64,000 nt of DNA from Xanthomonas hyacinthi (GCF_009769165.1 NZ_CP043476.1:1178001-1242000); one strand, 5' to 3'; positions 28,169 to 40,282 are shown, counted from the stretch's first letter. Translations and numbers: made by a program. The notes: a model not told the origin generated them from the sequence alone.

Positions 28169-30196
28169 ATGGCCACCGAGTACATTGTCCAGGGCACGGA
28201 CGATAAGCGCCGCAACCCCTCCGCGAACCAGCGACGCATCTCCATCGCGGCGCTGTATCTTTGCGCGGGGCTGCTTATTGTCGTGGTGCTGTATCCGATC
28301 CTCTGCAGTTTCCCGAAGGACAGAACGGGCGACGGCTCCGAATACTATGCGATGGAAATGGCCATCAGCATTGAGCATCGGCCGTATGTCCAGGCGGAGA
28401 CGTGGGCTGCCTACGAGCAGCTGCGGGAGTCGGGACAGATCCGCGGGATGCAGCCGGCTGCCGATTTGCAGGCGTTCTATCAGCGCCTGACTTCCAACGG
28501 CGGAACGGATTTCAATCATTTCTGGTTCTATCCGGTAGCCGCGGCCGCGATCGGTCGAGCCGGCGAGTTGATCGGCCTCAGTCACGAGTCGCATGCGCAC
28601 TTCATGCTGCTTCATGCTGTGCTGGTCGCGGGTCTGTTGCTCTTGTGCGCCCATCTGCACGGGTGGCGAGGGACTCTGGCGGCGGCGGCCATCCTCTTTG
28701 CGTCACCGGCCCTCTGGTATTGCAACAAGGTCCACACCGAACTTTTCACGGCGGCGCTCAGCACCGCAGCACTGGCTTGCGCGCTGCGGCAGCGCTGGGC
28801 GTATGCCGGCCTCTTGCTCGCAGTCGTTACCACCCAGAACATCAGCTTCGTGGTTCCGGCGTTTGTCGCCTGCACGATCGCCTTGTTCGCGCATGCGACG
28901 TCGCGCGAGACCAGAATGTCGCTACTCGAGGTCGTGGCACTGACGCTGGCCCCGATGGTCGCCTTGCTGCATCCGTTCTATTACTTCGCGCGATTCGGCA
29001 GCTTTACCCCACAGCTGATCAATGGCGGGGCGCAGGTCTCCGACCTCCATATCCTTTCGTCCCTACGATACATTTTCGACCCGGACATCGGACTCATCCC
29101 GAACTGGCCCCTGGGTCTCGTCATCCTGGCCGTGGGCCTCCACGGGGTGATCGCCAAGCGCTTCCCGCGCCCGACGCCGATCGCAGCGGGCTTCGTGGCC
29201 ATCTATGCCTTGGCTGCGATGACCGCGCAAGCGGCCACGACCAACGTCAACTCCGGCGGCACTTTCGGTCCTGCCCGCTATGGACTGTGGTACATCTGCC
29301 TCTTCTATCCGCTCATCGCCCTGCTCGGACCTCTGAAGCAGTCGCAATGGAGCCGCTGGCTGGGACGCGCGACATGGGCGATCGCCGTGCTCGCGGTGGT
29401 CCTCGGCATGCGCCTTGCGTGGCCGGCGAAGATCGAGTCCTACCTCACTCCCAGTCGAGCGGCCTCGCTCATCTATGGCTACGTCCCCTGGCTCTGGAGC
29501 CCGACCGAGGAAGTCTTCTACGAACGCAATTCGGGCATTGGAGAACTGCGCCCGACGCTTCCTGCGCTGGTGGTGGGACCCAGGTGCCGCAAGGCTCTCT
29601 TCATGCCCGGCCAGGAATCAAGCACGTTGACGGTCTATCCGACCGGGGCATGCGCACTGACTCCGGAGAGCGGCGCCGCATTGATTGCCTCGAACTTCAA
29701 GGAGCGGCCGACCTCGCCCCAGTATTTCAGCATTGACCGCCAAGCCCTACCGAAGGCACCTATCTTTCCGGCAGCGCGCTCCATCAGTGTCGCTGGTTTA
29801 CGCCCCTACCTCAGCGAGGGCTGGTCGGCCGATGAGCCCTCAGGGGTCTGGTCGCTGGGTGACGATTCGAGTCTGCGGCTGCGAATGGAAGAGGCTACGA
29901 CGGAAGGCAGTCGGCTGCTTCTTCAGGTCAACGGCCTGTGGGCGCCAAAACGCCAGTCCATGGCGATCGGCGCGCGCGTCAATGGCGGAGCATGGCAGCA
30001 GACGACCCTGACGGCGTCGGCGCCACAGCCTCAACAGATCAAGATTGCATTGCCGGAACTGCCAGCGGGCGCCGAGGTGCAGGTCGAACTTCATTATGAC
30101 CATCCCGCTTCGCCCGCTCAGCTCGGCATGTCTTTGGACAACCGAGTGCTGGGGATCTATCTAATCTCCCTACAATTGTCGCCGAGCACGCGCTAA
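28169..30196 (+). CDS. Large polytopic membrane protein, GT-C-like (predicted periplasmic glycosyltransferase)
   Basis: 675 residues. About ten membrane segments lie between residues 25 and 430. The first extracytoplasmic loop contains DRTGDGSEYYAMEM (D51, D55), the acidic site expected in GT-C transferases that use polyprenyl-phosphate sugars. The last 200 residues are soluble and beta-rich, presumably periplasmic. It has no close recognised family, but its place directly after GtrB- and GtrA-like genes (its ATG follows the preceding stop with no gap) gives the classic gtrA-gtrB-gtrX arrangement, in which the third protein attaches the sugar to the O-antigen. The assignment is by context, not by homology. 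Confidence 0.65.
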   Translation: MATEYIVQGTDDKRRNPSANQRRISIAALYLCAGLLIVVVLYPILCSFPKDRTGDGSEYYAMEMAISIEHRPYVQAETWAAYEQLRESGQIRGMQPAADLQAFYQRLTSNGGTDFNHFWFYPVAAAAIGRAGELIGLSHESHAHFMLLHAVLVAGLLLLCAHLHGWRGTLAAAAILFASPALWYCNKVHTELFTAALSTAALACALRQRWAYAGLLLAVVTTQNISFVVPAFVACTIALFAHATSRETRMSLLEVVALTLAPMVALLHPFYYFARFGSFTPQLINGGAQVSDLHILSSLRYIFDPDIGLIPNWPLGLVILAVGLHGVIAKRFPRPTPIAAGFVAIYALAAMTAQAATTNVNSGGTFGPARYGLWYICLFYPLIALLGPLKQSQWSRWLGRATWAIAVLAVVLGMRLAWPAKIESYLTPSRAASLIYGYVPWLWSPTEEVFYERNSGIGELRPTLPALVVGPRCRKALFMPGQESSTLTVYPTGACALTPESGAALIASNFKERPTSPQYFSIDRQALPKAPIFPAARSISVAGLRPYLSEGWSADEPSGVWSLGDDSSLRLRMEEATTEGSRLLLQVNGLWAPKRQSMAIGARVNGGAWQQTTLTASAPQPQQIKIALPELPAGAEVQVELHYDHPASPAQLGMSLDNRVLGIYLISLQLSPSTR

Positions 30197-30281
30197 CTGC
30201 GGTCTCGGCCTCGGTCGCGCATCTCTCCGGTGCGCGTGCCGGTCGCTTATTGGGCAGCACTTCACCAAAGATCGTCGCTGC

Positions 30282-30299
30282 GCCCCGGTTCCCCGGGGC
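30282..30299. terminator. GC hairpin between the two converging LPS operons
   Basis: gccccgg-ttcc-ccggggc forms a 7-bp stem with a short loop, in the 157 bases between converging stop codons. There is no T-tract, so it may slow or stop polymerase on both strands but is a weak candidate. Confidence 0.4.
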
Positions 30300-30353
30300 A
30301 CAGTGCCCTGGATGGCCTCGTGCGCCGTGCTGGCGCGAACGACTGACGCCCGA

Positions 30354-32868
<2,515 letters not shown>

Positions 32869-34638
32869 TCATGCCTCGGCTGCCCGGACCCTCACGAAGA
32901 GCCGCGCCGCTGCAAACCCCCTGTTCTTGAACCAACAGACCGACTCTTGAACAAGGTCGATCTCAAGGTGGTAGTCGCCGGGAAAATCCGGCGCGCGCAC
33001 AGTGATTTCCTGGATACCCGAGAAAGAAGGGGCAACCGTCTCCTCGATGAAGTGTCGTGGCTGCTCAGTTGGCTGCGTTGTCGGATCGGAAGAGATCCAG
33101 AAGTGCCCGAGATAAATCCCGAACGGCCTGACCGAATGATCCCTCGGACTCAACCAAGCAAACTGACTATCATTGATCAATTCCACCCGCAAACAGATCC
33201 TGCTGGAAGGTTCGACCACGCCCACATCGTGCTCCACAACAACTGCGCTGCCCTGAAAGGCGCTCTCCGGCAGCGCCTCGCCATAGGGATATGGCCGCGC
33301 CGCGTCGCCCATGATCCGAGCGTGCGAGTCCAGCTCCTGGTCCGCCAGGGCGGCCAGCGCCCGGTCGACCCACCGATCGCCGCGCAGCGTGGCGCGAACG
33401 TCGATCCTATGCAATTCGCTGCATAGCGGGGACTCGACGTCCACCTTCATACTCGAAATGGCATGCGCCACGCGGTCGCGGAAATCGGAAAAGACACAAT
33501 GGCTCCGCAGCATCTCGGCGTACGTTTCGGTCGCGGGAAAGGGATCCAGTGCGGGGTGTCCCGCCTGGTCCACGCACTCTTCCGCCCAGTCGGAAAAAAA
33601 CTGCGAATCACGCACCATGTGCAGCAGCAGGTCCGCCAGCGACCCTGGGCACTCCGTGTCGGGCAATACCTTCTTGACACAGGGAGGGAGTTCGGCGTAC
33701 CAACCGTGATCCGACACGATGACTGGCAGTCCAGCCTGCAAGGCCTTGCACACCACAGCCGACGCTTCTCCCATCGTCGGTTGCCGCAAGGCGATCATCA
33801 GATCGGCACGTTCGAACACCTTCCAGAACTGCTCGTCATCGACATGGCCATGATTGATCAGTCGAACATTGTCCAGCGCCTGAATTGCCTGCAAATGAAC
33901 CAAAACAGCCGGATCCACTTCACCCGCGATCTCCACGATGAGGGGCTCTTCCAGGCCGGTATCGATCGACGAAAGTGCGCTGGCAATCCAGTCGAAACGA
34001 CGGTTCCCCTGCCCCCCCCCCATGAGCGCGATGGTCTTCAATCGCCCCCGGACGCGATGCGGCGCCACCACCGGATACAGTTGGGGTACGACCTTTACCG
34101 GCAGCCAGGGGAAGACCTCGGCGATCCTGTTCGCCGTGTAGTGGGAATGCACTATCACTTCGGTGGCGAACTTCGTGACTACCTCATGTAGCGGATAGTG
34201 CACGACCTCATCACGGTTCCAAATCGGAAATCCGCTGCGCAGCGCAAGGGCCGCGGACCTGACCTGGTCCGGTGATTGCCACTTCGCCAGCAACTCGACA
34301 TAGTCCCCGTTGGTCAGGCGCCCCTCCTTGTCCAGCACGCCCGCAGTCATGTGATGCAACACCAGATCGTGCAGGTGCACGATGCCTGGTACCACGGCCA
34401 TGAGCGGAAGCATCCAGCCATGGAACCCAGGATGATTGCCCATCTGGTAAACCACGGCATCCGCAGAGCGCAGCGTGCCTAGCACGTGCGACACCCCTCT
34501 ACGCTTCATGTCCGTCTGCGTCACCGGATCAACGTGCAGCCCACGATCGCGGAGCATTTCCACGAGGCCGGCCGTATACTCCGCAATCCCCGAACGCTCG
34601 GGAGGTTGCGGTCCAACCATCGCAACTCGAAACGGCAT
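32869..34638 (-). CDS. Glycosyltransferase family 4 protein with C-terminal beta-domain
   Basis: 589 residues; an in-frame TTG six bases earlier could also start it. The N-terminal GT-B part (1-380) begins VAMVGPQPPERSGIAEYTAGLVEML and contains the C-terminal Rossmann segment GEASAVVCKALQAGLPVIVSDHGWY (the E-x7-E-like site with A/V substitutions). A linker (380-460) leads to a domain of about 120 residues ending IDLVQESVCWFKNRGFAAARLF. That end matches the lipoprotein at 14,084-14,623 (D-L-V-Q-E-S-V-x-W-F). The reaction is a transfer of a sugar to the growing O-polysaccharide in the cytoplasm; donor unknown. It is in the operon with the next glycosyltransferase (2-base gap). Confidence 0.82.
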   Translation of the reverse strand: MPFRVAMVGPQPPERSGIAEYTAGLVEMLRDRGLHVDPVTQTDMKRRGVSHVLGTLRSADAVVYQMGNHPGFHGWMLPLMAVVPGIVHLHDLVLHHMTAGVLDKEGRLTNGDYVELLAKWQSPDQVRSAALALRSGFPIWNRDEVVHYPLHEVVTKFATEVIVHSHYTANRIAEVFPWLPVKVVPQLYPVVAPHRVRGRLKTIALMGGGQGNRRFDWIASALSSIDTGLEEPLIVEIAGEVDPAVLVHLQAIQALDNVRLINHGHVDDEQFWKVFERADLMIALRQPTMGEASAVVCKALQAGLPVIVSDHGWYAELPPCVKKVLPDTECPGSLADLLLHMVRDSQFFSDWAEECVDQAGHPALDPFPATETYAEMLRSHCVFSDFRDRVAHAISSMKVDVESPLCSELHRIDVRATLRGDRWVDRALAALADQELDSHARIMGDAARPYPYGEALPESAFQGSAVVVEHDVGVVEPSSRICLRVELINDSQFAWLSPRDHSVRPFGIYLGHFWISSDPTTQPTEQPRHFIEETVAPSFSGIQEITVRAPDFPGDYHLEIDLVQESVCWFKNRGFAAARLFVRVRAAEA

Positions 34639-34640
34639 GC

Positions 34641-35708
34641 TCAAAGCCGGGTCTCCAAGAGATTACGTATCACCCGGTCCCATGTGATGGTTGTGCTGAG
34701 CTGATGCCCTGCGTCTGCCAGCTCCCTAAGTTCTGCCGGTTGTTTGGAATAGCACGCAATCAGGCTCTCGGCGATCGCCTCCGGCGTAGGGCTTGTCACC
34801 CAGCCGCTACCGGTCGACTGGACGATTCGGCCGACTTCGCCGCTGTCGTCGACAGTGATCACGGGCTTGTGTGCCGCGAAGCTTTCCAAAGTCGCGAAAC
34901 CGTAGTCCTCGTCGACGGGAGAGTAGAAGACCGCACGACAGTTGGATATCAACTCAAGCAGCTTCTCATCCTCGACGAAACCCGCGAGTTCCACCCGATC
35001 CTCAACGCCCAGCTGATGCACAAGCGGCGCCAGAGATCGCGCATACTCGCCCGCACCGGTGCCTGCGATGACGACCCTCGCATGAGGCACGTGCTGTACC
35101 GCACGTATCAGCAGATCGGGCCTCTTCATCGACTCGAGTCGACCGATGCACAGCACGTAGTTTCCATAATCGCCCGGCTGGATGAACGGAGCGAGCTTGG
35201 AGGGGGGATACAGCACGTTGGACGCCAGCCCGCAATACTGCTGCAGACGGTCGGTAACGGTCTGGGAGATCGTGTAGCGCGGATCGATCTCCGCCAACAG
35301 TTCTTTATCCGAGGCGCGGACGGCATCACGCAGCGCCATGTCCCTGGCGGTGAGGTGGGGAATGTCGAAGCGCGTCCGTTCCAGGTCATAGAGGACCCGG
35401 TGCTGATGCACGAGCCACAGCGCCTTGTTCGAATGCGCGGCGGCATAAGTCGGAAACTTCGTGCAGATGCACAGGTCGATCTTCTGCCCGTTGCTTTCAT
35501 TCAGATCAAGCAACCGCCACGACAGCATCGAGGACAGGATCTCGGATTCCGGATACCACTTGTAAGGCAGCTGCACCAGCTCTGCGACGACGCTGCGCCC
35601 CTTTCCCCACAGATTGATCTGCCGGACCAACTCCTCATTGAGGAGCTCGGCGCCTCCCCGAACGAACGGCACTTGCGCGCCAAGCACGACGACTCTCTTC
35701 AAGATCAT
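34641..35708 (-). CDS. Glycosyltransferase family 4 protein
   Basis: 355 residues with a GT-B fold. The N-terminus RVVVLGAQVPFVRGGAELLNEELVRQI is the G-G-A-E motif of the family, the central linker contains NYVLCIGRLESMKRPDLLIRAV, and the catalytic end DEDYGFATLESFAAHKPVITVDDSGEVGRIV carries the E-x7-E motif. It is a retaining cytoplasmic transferase for O-chain assembly, with donor likely GDP-D-rhamnose or dTDP-L-rhamnose by context. It begins 48 bases after the WbdD-like gene's stop. Confidence 0.9.
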   Translation of the reverse strand: MILKRVVVLGAQVPFVRGGAELLNEELVRQINLWGKGRSVVAELVQLPYKWYPESEILSSMLSWRLLDLNESNGQKIDLCICTKFPTYAAAHSNKALWLVHQHRVLYDLERTRFDIPHLTARDMALRDAVRASDKELLAEIDPRYTISQTVTDRLQQYCGLASNVLYPPSKLAPFIQPGDYGNYVLCIGRLESMKRPDLLIRAVQHVPHARVVIAGTGAGEYARSLAPLVHQLGVEDRVELAGFVEDEKLLELISNCRAVFYSPVDEDYGFATLESFAAHKPVITVDDSGEVGRIVQSTGSGWVTSPTPEAIAESLIACYSKQPAELRELADAGHQLSTTITWDRVIRNLLETRL

Positions 35709-35756
35709 TCCCTCTTCGATGATGTCCTTACCACTGCAATTATTCTTCGCAAATCG

Positions 35757-38174
35757 TCACCGCGACTTCCTGATCCGACTGCCAAGCTGATCAAGTGCGG
35801 CCAGCCTCTTCTCTAAGGCCGCGTCGGCCGGGGTGGGCAGCCCCGCATCCGCAACGGCGGCATCTCCTCTTGCCCCGATCGGGCGCGACCGAACAAGGGC
35901 CGCTCTAGGGCGCCCGAGCACGGCCGTGGAGAACCACCTCAAGGGCGCGGTGACGCGCCATGAACGACTGTCGTGAATGCTTGCAACCTGCCGCTCGAGG
36001 GCTTCGACGGCAAACTCAAGCTCACGAATGCGATTGCGGGCCGACTCGACGGTGTGGACCCGCTGCGAAAGATTCACATGCAACTCCTCCAGCCGCCGCC
36101 TGTCATGGCTGCGCGAGGTCTCCGACCGTTCGGCCCTTTGCAGGTGCGATGCGATCTTCGCCTGGAGATCTCGTATGGACGCCTCGTGCTGATCCTTCAG
36201 AAGCCGCCCACCAGACGCCGCCACCTGCAGCGCATCGCGCTCCGCCGTCAGACGTTCCACATCTGCAGCAAGCAGTTCGGCCAACTCGCGCGCACGTTGG
36301 TGTTCCTCCAGATCCATTTCAAGTTCCACAATCCGCGCGGACAGACTTACATTGCTCTCTTGCGACTTGTACGCACGGAACTCCAGCGCTCGAGACAATT
36401 CTGCCAATCGCCGACCGCTCTCCTCGAGATCGCGATGGCGGGTGTTGGCCATCTCAAGCTCCAGCTGCATCGCAGCGACCTTTTCCTGGCTTCCAAGCTC
36501 CTCAATCCGCGCGGATAGACCTGCGTTGCTCTCCTGCGTCTCGTACACGCGGGACTCCAGCTCCCGCGACCACTCTACCAGCCGTCGACTGCGCTCCTCG
36601 AGATCGCGATACCGGGTGTTGGCCATCTCAAGCTCGAACTGCAGCGCAGAGACCTGCTCCTGGCTTTCCTGCGCCTTTCTACGGATCTCGTCCAACGAAG
36701 CCGCCCGCGTAACCAACTCGATCCGGTCGTGTTCGCTCTGCGTCTGCAGCAAACCAAGGCGCGAGTTGTAACTGAGCAACGCGCGTTGCAGACGCGTGTA
36801 AATGCCGGCCCATTCCGGAGCGGCCATGGATGCTGGACTCGACTCCGACAAGCAAACCTGGAGCTCGGCGAATGTCCAGCCCCGTTGATTCTGACCGAAC
36901 AGGCGTATGCAGGCGTTTCGATAGCGATCCGGAAGAGTCATGAAATCGAGAGCGGGTTCGCGACCAGGAGTTGACGGCACGATACGACGGTCCACGATTT
37001 CCTTGACCGTGATCAGGAAAGACAGCAAAAGATCACCAAGCCAGGAACAGTCCTCGGGCGCGTCGGAGATCGCTCCGTAATCGATCAGGACGGCACGCCC
37101 ATCTTCGGAAACTAGCACGTTCCAGCAACGCACATCGTTATGGTAAAGACCCGCCCTTTCCAGGATGACCAGCTGCTCCAGCAACTCCGATATAACGCGG
37201 TCGGCACTGTAAGGCGATCCATCGTCGATAAGCTCGGACAACAGCCGCCCTTCCGTCTTCTCCCTGACAAGCCACAGATCCGACGAGTCGTTGAGCGCAT
37301 TAATCAATCTGGGAGCTGGATAGGAGTGCGGCGGATTCTGTAGAAATCCGACCTCGTTGTTGAATTCCTGCAAGTTGATTTCCGCCCTGCCCCCTAAGCC
37401 CAGCGTCATCTTCTTTACGAACACGTCCTTGCCGAAGTAGTAGCGCCTACTGGCCTTGTGTGTCCCGCGGGCATAGGCATGCGAATCAGCCGACCATGTC
37501 TCGAATTCCCCCAAGGCATCTCCTACATACCAGAACCTGTTGCTGGCGTAGTACAGCGGCCGCGAAACCGTCGACAGGTGCGTCGCCTGTCGCGAGAGCA
37601 GCCGAACGAACCCGAAGCTGGCCAATAGCTCAGCGGGATCCTGAGGCAAAGAGGCAGCCCAGTAGAGCGGCTCCTCCCGAAGCGCCATTTCGAAGATGGC
37701 GGCGCAGGTGACGTCCGCCAACTTTCGACACAGCTCATTCACCCGTGCCACGCCCTGGGCATGCACCAGATGATGGAACACACTCAAGCCAAGCACCAGG
37801 TCGTACTCGCCAGCGCCCAACCGCTCAACCACCTCCTCGATCGTGGCGTGCTCGAATACCGCATCGAACTCCGGGTGTTCCCGAGCCAGCCCCTGGCACA
37901 CGGCCACATTACGATCGAGGAAATCCACTCCGCGCACGCCATGACCGTCCGCAGCCAAGCTCAACGAAAAAAAGCCCTGTGCGCACCCCAGGTCCAATAC
38001 CCGAATGGAGCGCCCCAGCACCGACTGGAGCCGACGCGCGCACTCGCGGATCAGCAAGAGCCGATCCTCGCAACCGCGCGAACTGCCCTCTGAAAGTTCT
38101 GGATGCGCGTAGATCGGCTGATATTTCTCTGGCAGCGCGGCCACAAGCCCGGCGATGTTCTGTGACTCGTTCAT
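35757..38174 (-). CDS. WbdD-like methyltransferase-kinase with coiled-coil (O-antigen chain terminator)
   Basis: 805 residues. Residues 50-210 are a SAM-dependent methyltransferase (motif I VLDLGCAQGFFSLSLA, about residues 59-74). Residues 240-430 are a protein-kinase-like domain: ATP lysines in FVKKMTLG, catalytic D347 and N352 in HNDVRCWN, and metal D365 in LIDYGAI. Residues 480-740 are a long coiled coil containing a 58-residue tandem repeat. The C-terminus SWRVTAPLRWFSTAVLG is the amphipathic membrane-association motif common after glycosyltransferases. This order matches WbdD of E. coli O8/O9a, which adds a methyl/phosphate cap to the O-chain end and sets its length. It is next to wzm-wzt, as expected. 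The cap structure here is inferred. Confidence 0.85.
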   Translation of the reverse strand: MNESQNIAGLVAALPEKYQPIYAHPELSEGSSRGCEDRLLLIRECARRLQSVLGRSIRVLDLGCAQGFFSLSLAADGHGVRGVDFLDRNVAVCQGLAREHPEFDAVFEHATIEEVVERLGAGEYDLVLGLSVFHHLVHAQGVARVNELCRKLADVTCAAIFEMALREEPLYWAASLPQDPAELLASFGFVRLLSRQATHLSTVSRPLYYASNRFWYVGDALGEFETWSADSHAYARGTHKASRRYYFGKDVFVKKMTLGLGGRAEINLQEFNNEVGFLQNPPHSYPAPRLINALNDSSDLWLVREKTEGRLLSELIDDGSPYSADRVISELLEQLVILERAGLYHNDVRCWNVLVSEDGRAVLIDYGAISDAPEDCSWLGDLLLSFLITVKEIVDRRIVPSTPGREPALDFMTLPDRYRNACIRLFGQNQRGWTFAELQVCLSESSPASMAAPEWAGIYTRLQRALLSYNSRLGLLQTQSEHDRIELVTRAASLDEIRRKAQESQEQVSALQFELEMANTRYRDLEERSRRLVEWSRELESRVYETQESNAGLSARIEELGSQEKVAAMQLELEMANTRHRDLEESGRRLAELSRALEFRAYKSQESNVSLSARIVELEMDLEEHQRARELAELLAADVERLTAERDALQVAASGGRLLKDQHEASIRDLQAKIASHLQRAERSETSRSHDRRRLEELHVNLSQRVHTVESARNRIRELEFAVEALERQVASIHDSRSWRVTAPLRWFSTAVLGRPRAALVRSRPIGARGDAAVADAGLPTPADAALEKRLAALDQLGSRIRKSR

Positions 38175-38213
38175 GACTCGTCATTCTCTTTGTTCATGGT
38201 GGCGTCCAGGAGG

Positions 38214-39500
38214 CTATAGAAATGCATCCACGACCTCGAAATCGGCCTTCAAGTCCATCATCCCCCAGAACTGCATGCCTCGCGCAACGTCCAGCAAGAC
38301 GGCATCGTATCGACGATCGAGGGGCGTCAACTCCGCCAACGGATCGCCACTCGACACGCCGAACGATACGAGGTAGTTCGCTTCATTGAGATCAAGCGGC
38401 ATGCTGAATTTGCAGACGATCACCTCGCCCGCCTTGGCCGCGATGCCCGCCCTTCCCTCGCTCAGGAGAAACGAATTCGTTCCGTACAGGAACAGACCTT
38501 CCAGCGTCTTCACCAGGAATCCCGGAATGACGCTTTCGAAATCGCCATCGAAGGCAATCTTGACGTAGAACTCCGTTCTGGCGCCACTTTCCACGCGCGA
38601 CGGAAACTCTTGTCCGTCACTGACGACCATGTAATCTACGATGCGGGCGCCGCCCTGGCCCCAACGATGTTCGTTGACGTTGTAGTAGGGACGAGCGTGG
38701 AAGACATCCTCGCTTCCGCTCCCCATGCTGGATGACACGCCCTTTGCATCCGCGTTCAGCGAAGCGCTCTTCTTGCCGAATAGCTCGTCCAGATACAGGT
38801 TGGATACTTCGCGGGCGGGCCCATCCGCATGTACGCCGCCATCCTTGATCAAGATAGCCCGGTCGCAGTGCTTTACGATATCGCCCACCGAGTGACTGAC
38901 GAGAATAAGGGTCGTACCTTGATCCTTGAAGAATTGGATGCGCTTGAAGCATTTTGCCTGGAAATAGGCATCCCCGACCGACAGCGCCTCGTCGACGATC
39001 AGGATGTCGGGACGAAACGCCGTAGCGACCGCGAAGGCGACCCGGACTTGCATGCCACTCGAATAGGTACGGACAGGCTCATCGAAGTACTCGCCGATTT
39101 CGGCGAACTCTTGGATCTCGGGAAGGACGGCCTCGATCCGGTCCAGCGTGTAACCCATGAGGCCCGCGGAATGCCGTGCATTGTCGCGCCCACTCAATTC
39201 TGGGTTGAAGCCCATGCCGAGTTCGAGAATGGCGGCGATGCGTCCGCGCCGGACGATTCGACCTTCGGTGGGCTGGGAAGTACCGGTGATCAACTTGAGC
39301 AGAGTGCTCTTTCCCGCGCCATTGCGCCCCATGATCCCGATCGACTCGCCGGGAGCTATGGAAAATCCGACATTCCGCAGCACCCAATGCTCTTCGCGCG
39401 GCCGGACCTTCATGCCGAACCAGCTTGCGGCACGCAGCCACTCGCTGCCCCATACGCGATACGACTTGCCCAGACCTTCGATCATCAGTACAGCGCTCAC
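38214..39500 (-). CDS. wzt: O-antigen ABC transporter ATP-binding protein with Wzt C-terminal domain
   Basis: 428 residues from a GTG that overlaps the wzm stop (GTGA). Walker A is GRNGAGKST (58-66), signature YSSGMQVRVA, Walker B DILIVDEALSVGD. The last 160 residues (after about 270) form the Wzt-C beta-sandwich, the carbohydrate-binding part that in O8/O9a-type systems recognises the capped chain end. The presence of a Wzt-C domain together with a WbdD-like capping protein next door is the hallmark of a cap-dependent transporter. Upstream open frame sequence is antisense and was ignored. Confidence 0.94.
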   Translation of the reverse strand: MSAVLMIEGLGKSYRVWGSEWLRAASWFGMKVRPREEHWVLRNVGFSIAPGESIGIMGRNGAGKSTLLKLITGTSQPTEGRIVRRGRIAAILELGMGFNPELSGRDNARHSAGLMGYTLDRIEAVLPEIQEFAEIGEYFDEPVRTYSSGMQVRVAFAVATAFRPDILIVDEALSVGDAYFQAKCFKRIQFFKDQGTTLILVSHSVGDIVKHCDRAILIKDGGVHADGPAREVSNLYLDELFGKKSASLNADAKGVSSSMGSGSEDVFHARPYYNVNEHRWGQGGARIVDYMVVSDGQEFPSRVESGARTEFYVKIAFDGDFESVIPGFLVKTLEGLFLYGTNSFLLSEGRAGIAAKAGEVIVCKFSMPLDLNEANYLVSFGVSSGDPLAELTPLDRRYDAVLLDVARGMQFWGMMDLKADFEVVDAFL

Positions 39501-40282
39501 AGCGCGTCCACCATTTCCGCACTTGCACGACGGAAGACGACGAGCGAAGCGGCACCGAGCACCAACGTGGCCGCGATCAGGGGCCACAAGTCCGTCCAGA
39601 CGGGGGGACGGTCGTACAGGAGCACTCCCTGGTAAGCGGTCACGAGGTGAAACAGGGGATTGAGCTTGAACAGATTCTGCACCTGTTCGGGAAGGATGTT
39701 GATGCTGTAGACGACCGGCGTCAGCCAGAACAAAGCCTGGAGCACGACCGGCACGACCTGCCCGATATCGCGCACAAAAACGTTGAAGACGCCCAGCAGC
39801 AAGCCCACCGACATCGCAAATCCCAACGTGAGCAGCATCAGCAGCGGCAACCATGCGACCAGAGGCCCCGGGGAGTGCCCCAGCGCCGCGAACACGAGAA
39901 GGATGGCGACGAACAATAGCAAATTGTTCACAAATACAGTGCCACCGGCCACGAGGGGCAGACAGATGCGCGGGAATGCCTGCTTCTTCATGAGGTTGCC
40001 GTTCTCCACGAACAGCGAGACGCATCTTCCGATGGTCTCGGCAAACATGCTCCAGAACAGCGTCCCCGCCATGAGGTAGAGAGCGTAACCGTATTTGTTA
40101 CTGACACCGGGAAGCTTCGCCGACAACACTTCCGACAGAATCGTGGCGAAGATCACCACCTGCATGAGCGGATGAATGATCATCCACAGGGCCCCCAACT
40201 TGCTTCGGACAAAACGCAACCGTAGATCATTCTTGATCGATGAAAGAATGAAATATCGATAAGCCCATATGGATCTGATCAT
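39497..40282 (-). CDS. wzm: O-antigen ABC transporter permease
   Basis: 261 residues. The ATG giving MIRSIWAYRYFILSSIKND was chosen because the family begins with this R-x-x-x-x-x-Y-F segment; the frame is open 45 codons further up. About six membrane segments follow, with SKLGALWMIIHPLMQVVIF near the start and the conserved FVRDIGQVVPVVLQALFWLTPVVY (W-x-T-P). It pairs with Wzt to carry the finished lipid-linked O-chain across the inner membrane. The next upstream gene ends 110 bases away. Confidence 0.95.
   Translation of the reverse strand: MIRSIWAYRYFILSSIKNDLRLRFVRSKLGALWMIIHPLMQVVIFATILSEVLSAKLPGVSNKYGYALYLMAGTLFWSMFAETIGRCVSLFVENGNLMKKQAFPRICLPLVAGGTVFVNNLLLFVAILLVFAALGHSPGPLVAWLPLLMLLTLGFAMSVGLLLGVFNVFVRDIGQVVPVVLQALFWLTPVVYSINILPEQVQNLFKLNPLFHLVTAYQGVLLYDRPPVWTDLWPLIAATLVLGAASLVVFRRASAEMVDAL

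Noticed and set aside
30197..30353. Possible gene between the two converging LPS operons.
   Set aside because: Only short frames are present, without ribosome-binding sites or motifs.
39501..40025. An N-terminal extension of the wzt frame over wzm.
   Set aside because: It overlaps wzm in another frame and lacks family sequence; the GTGA overlap gives the start.
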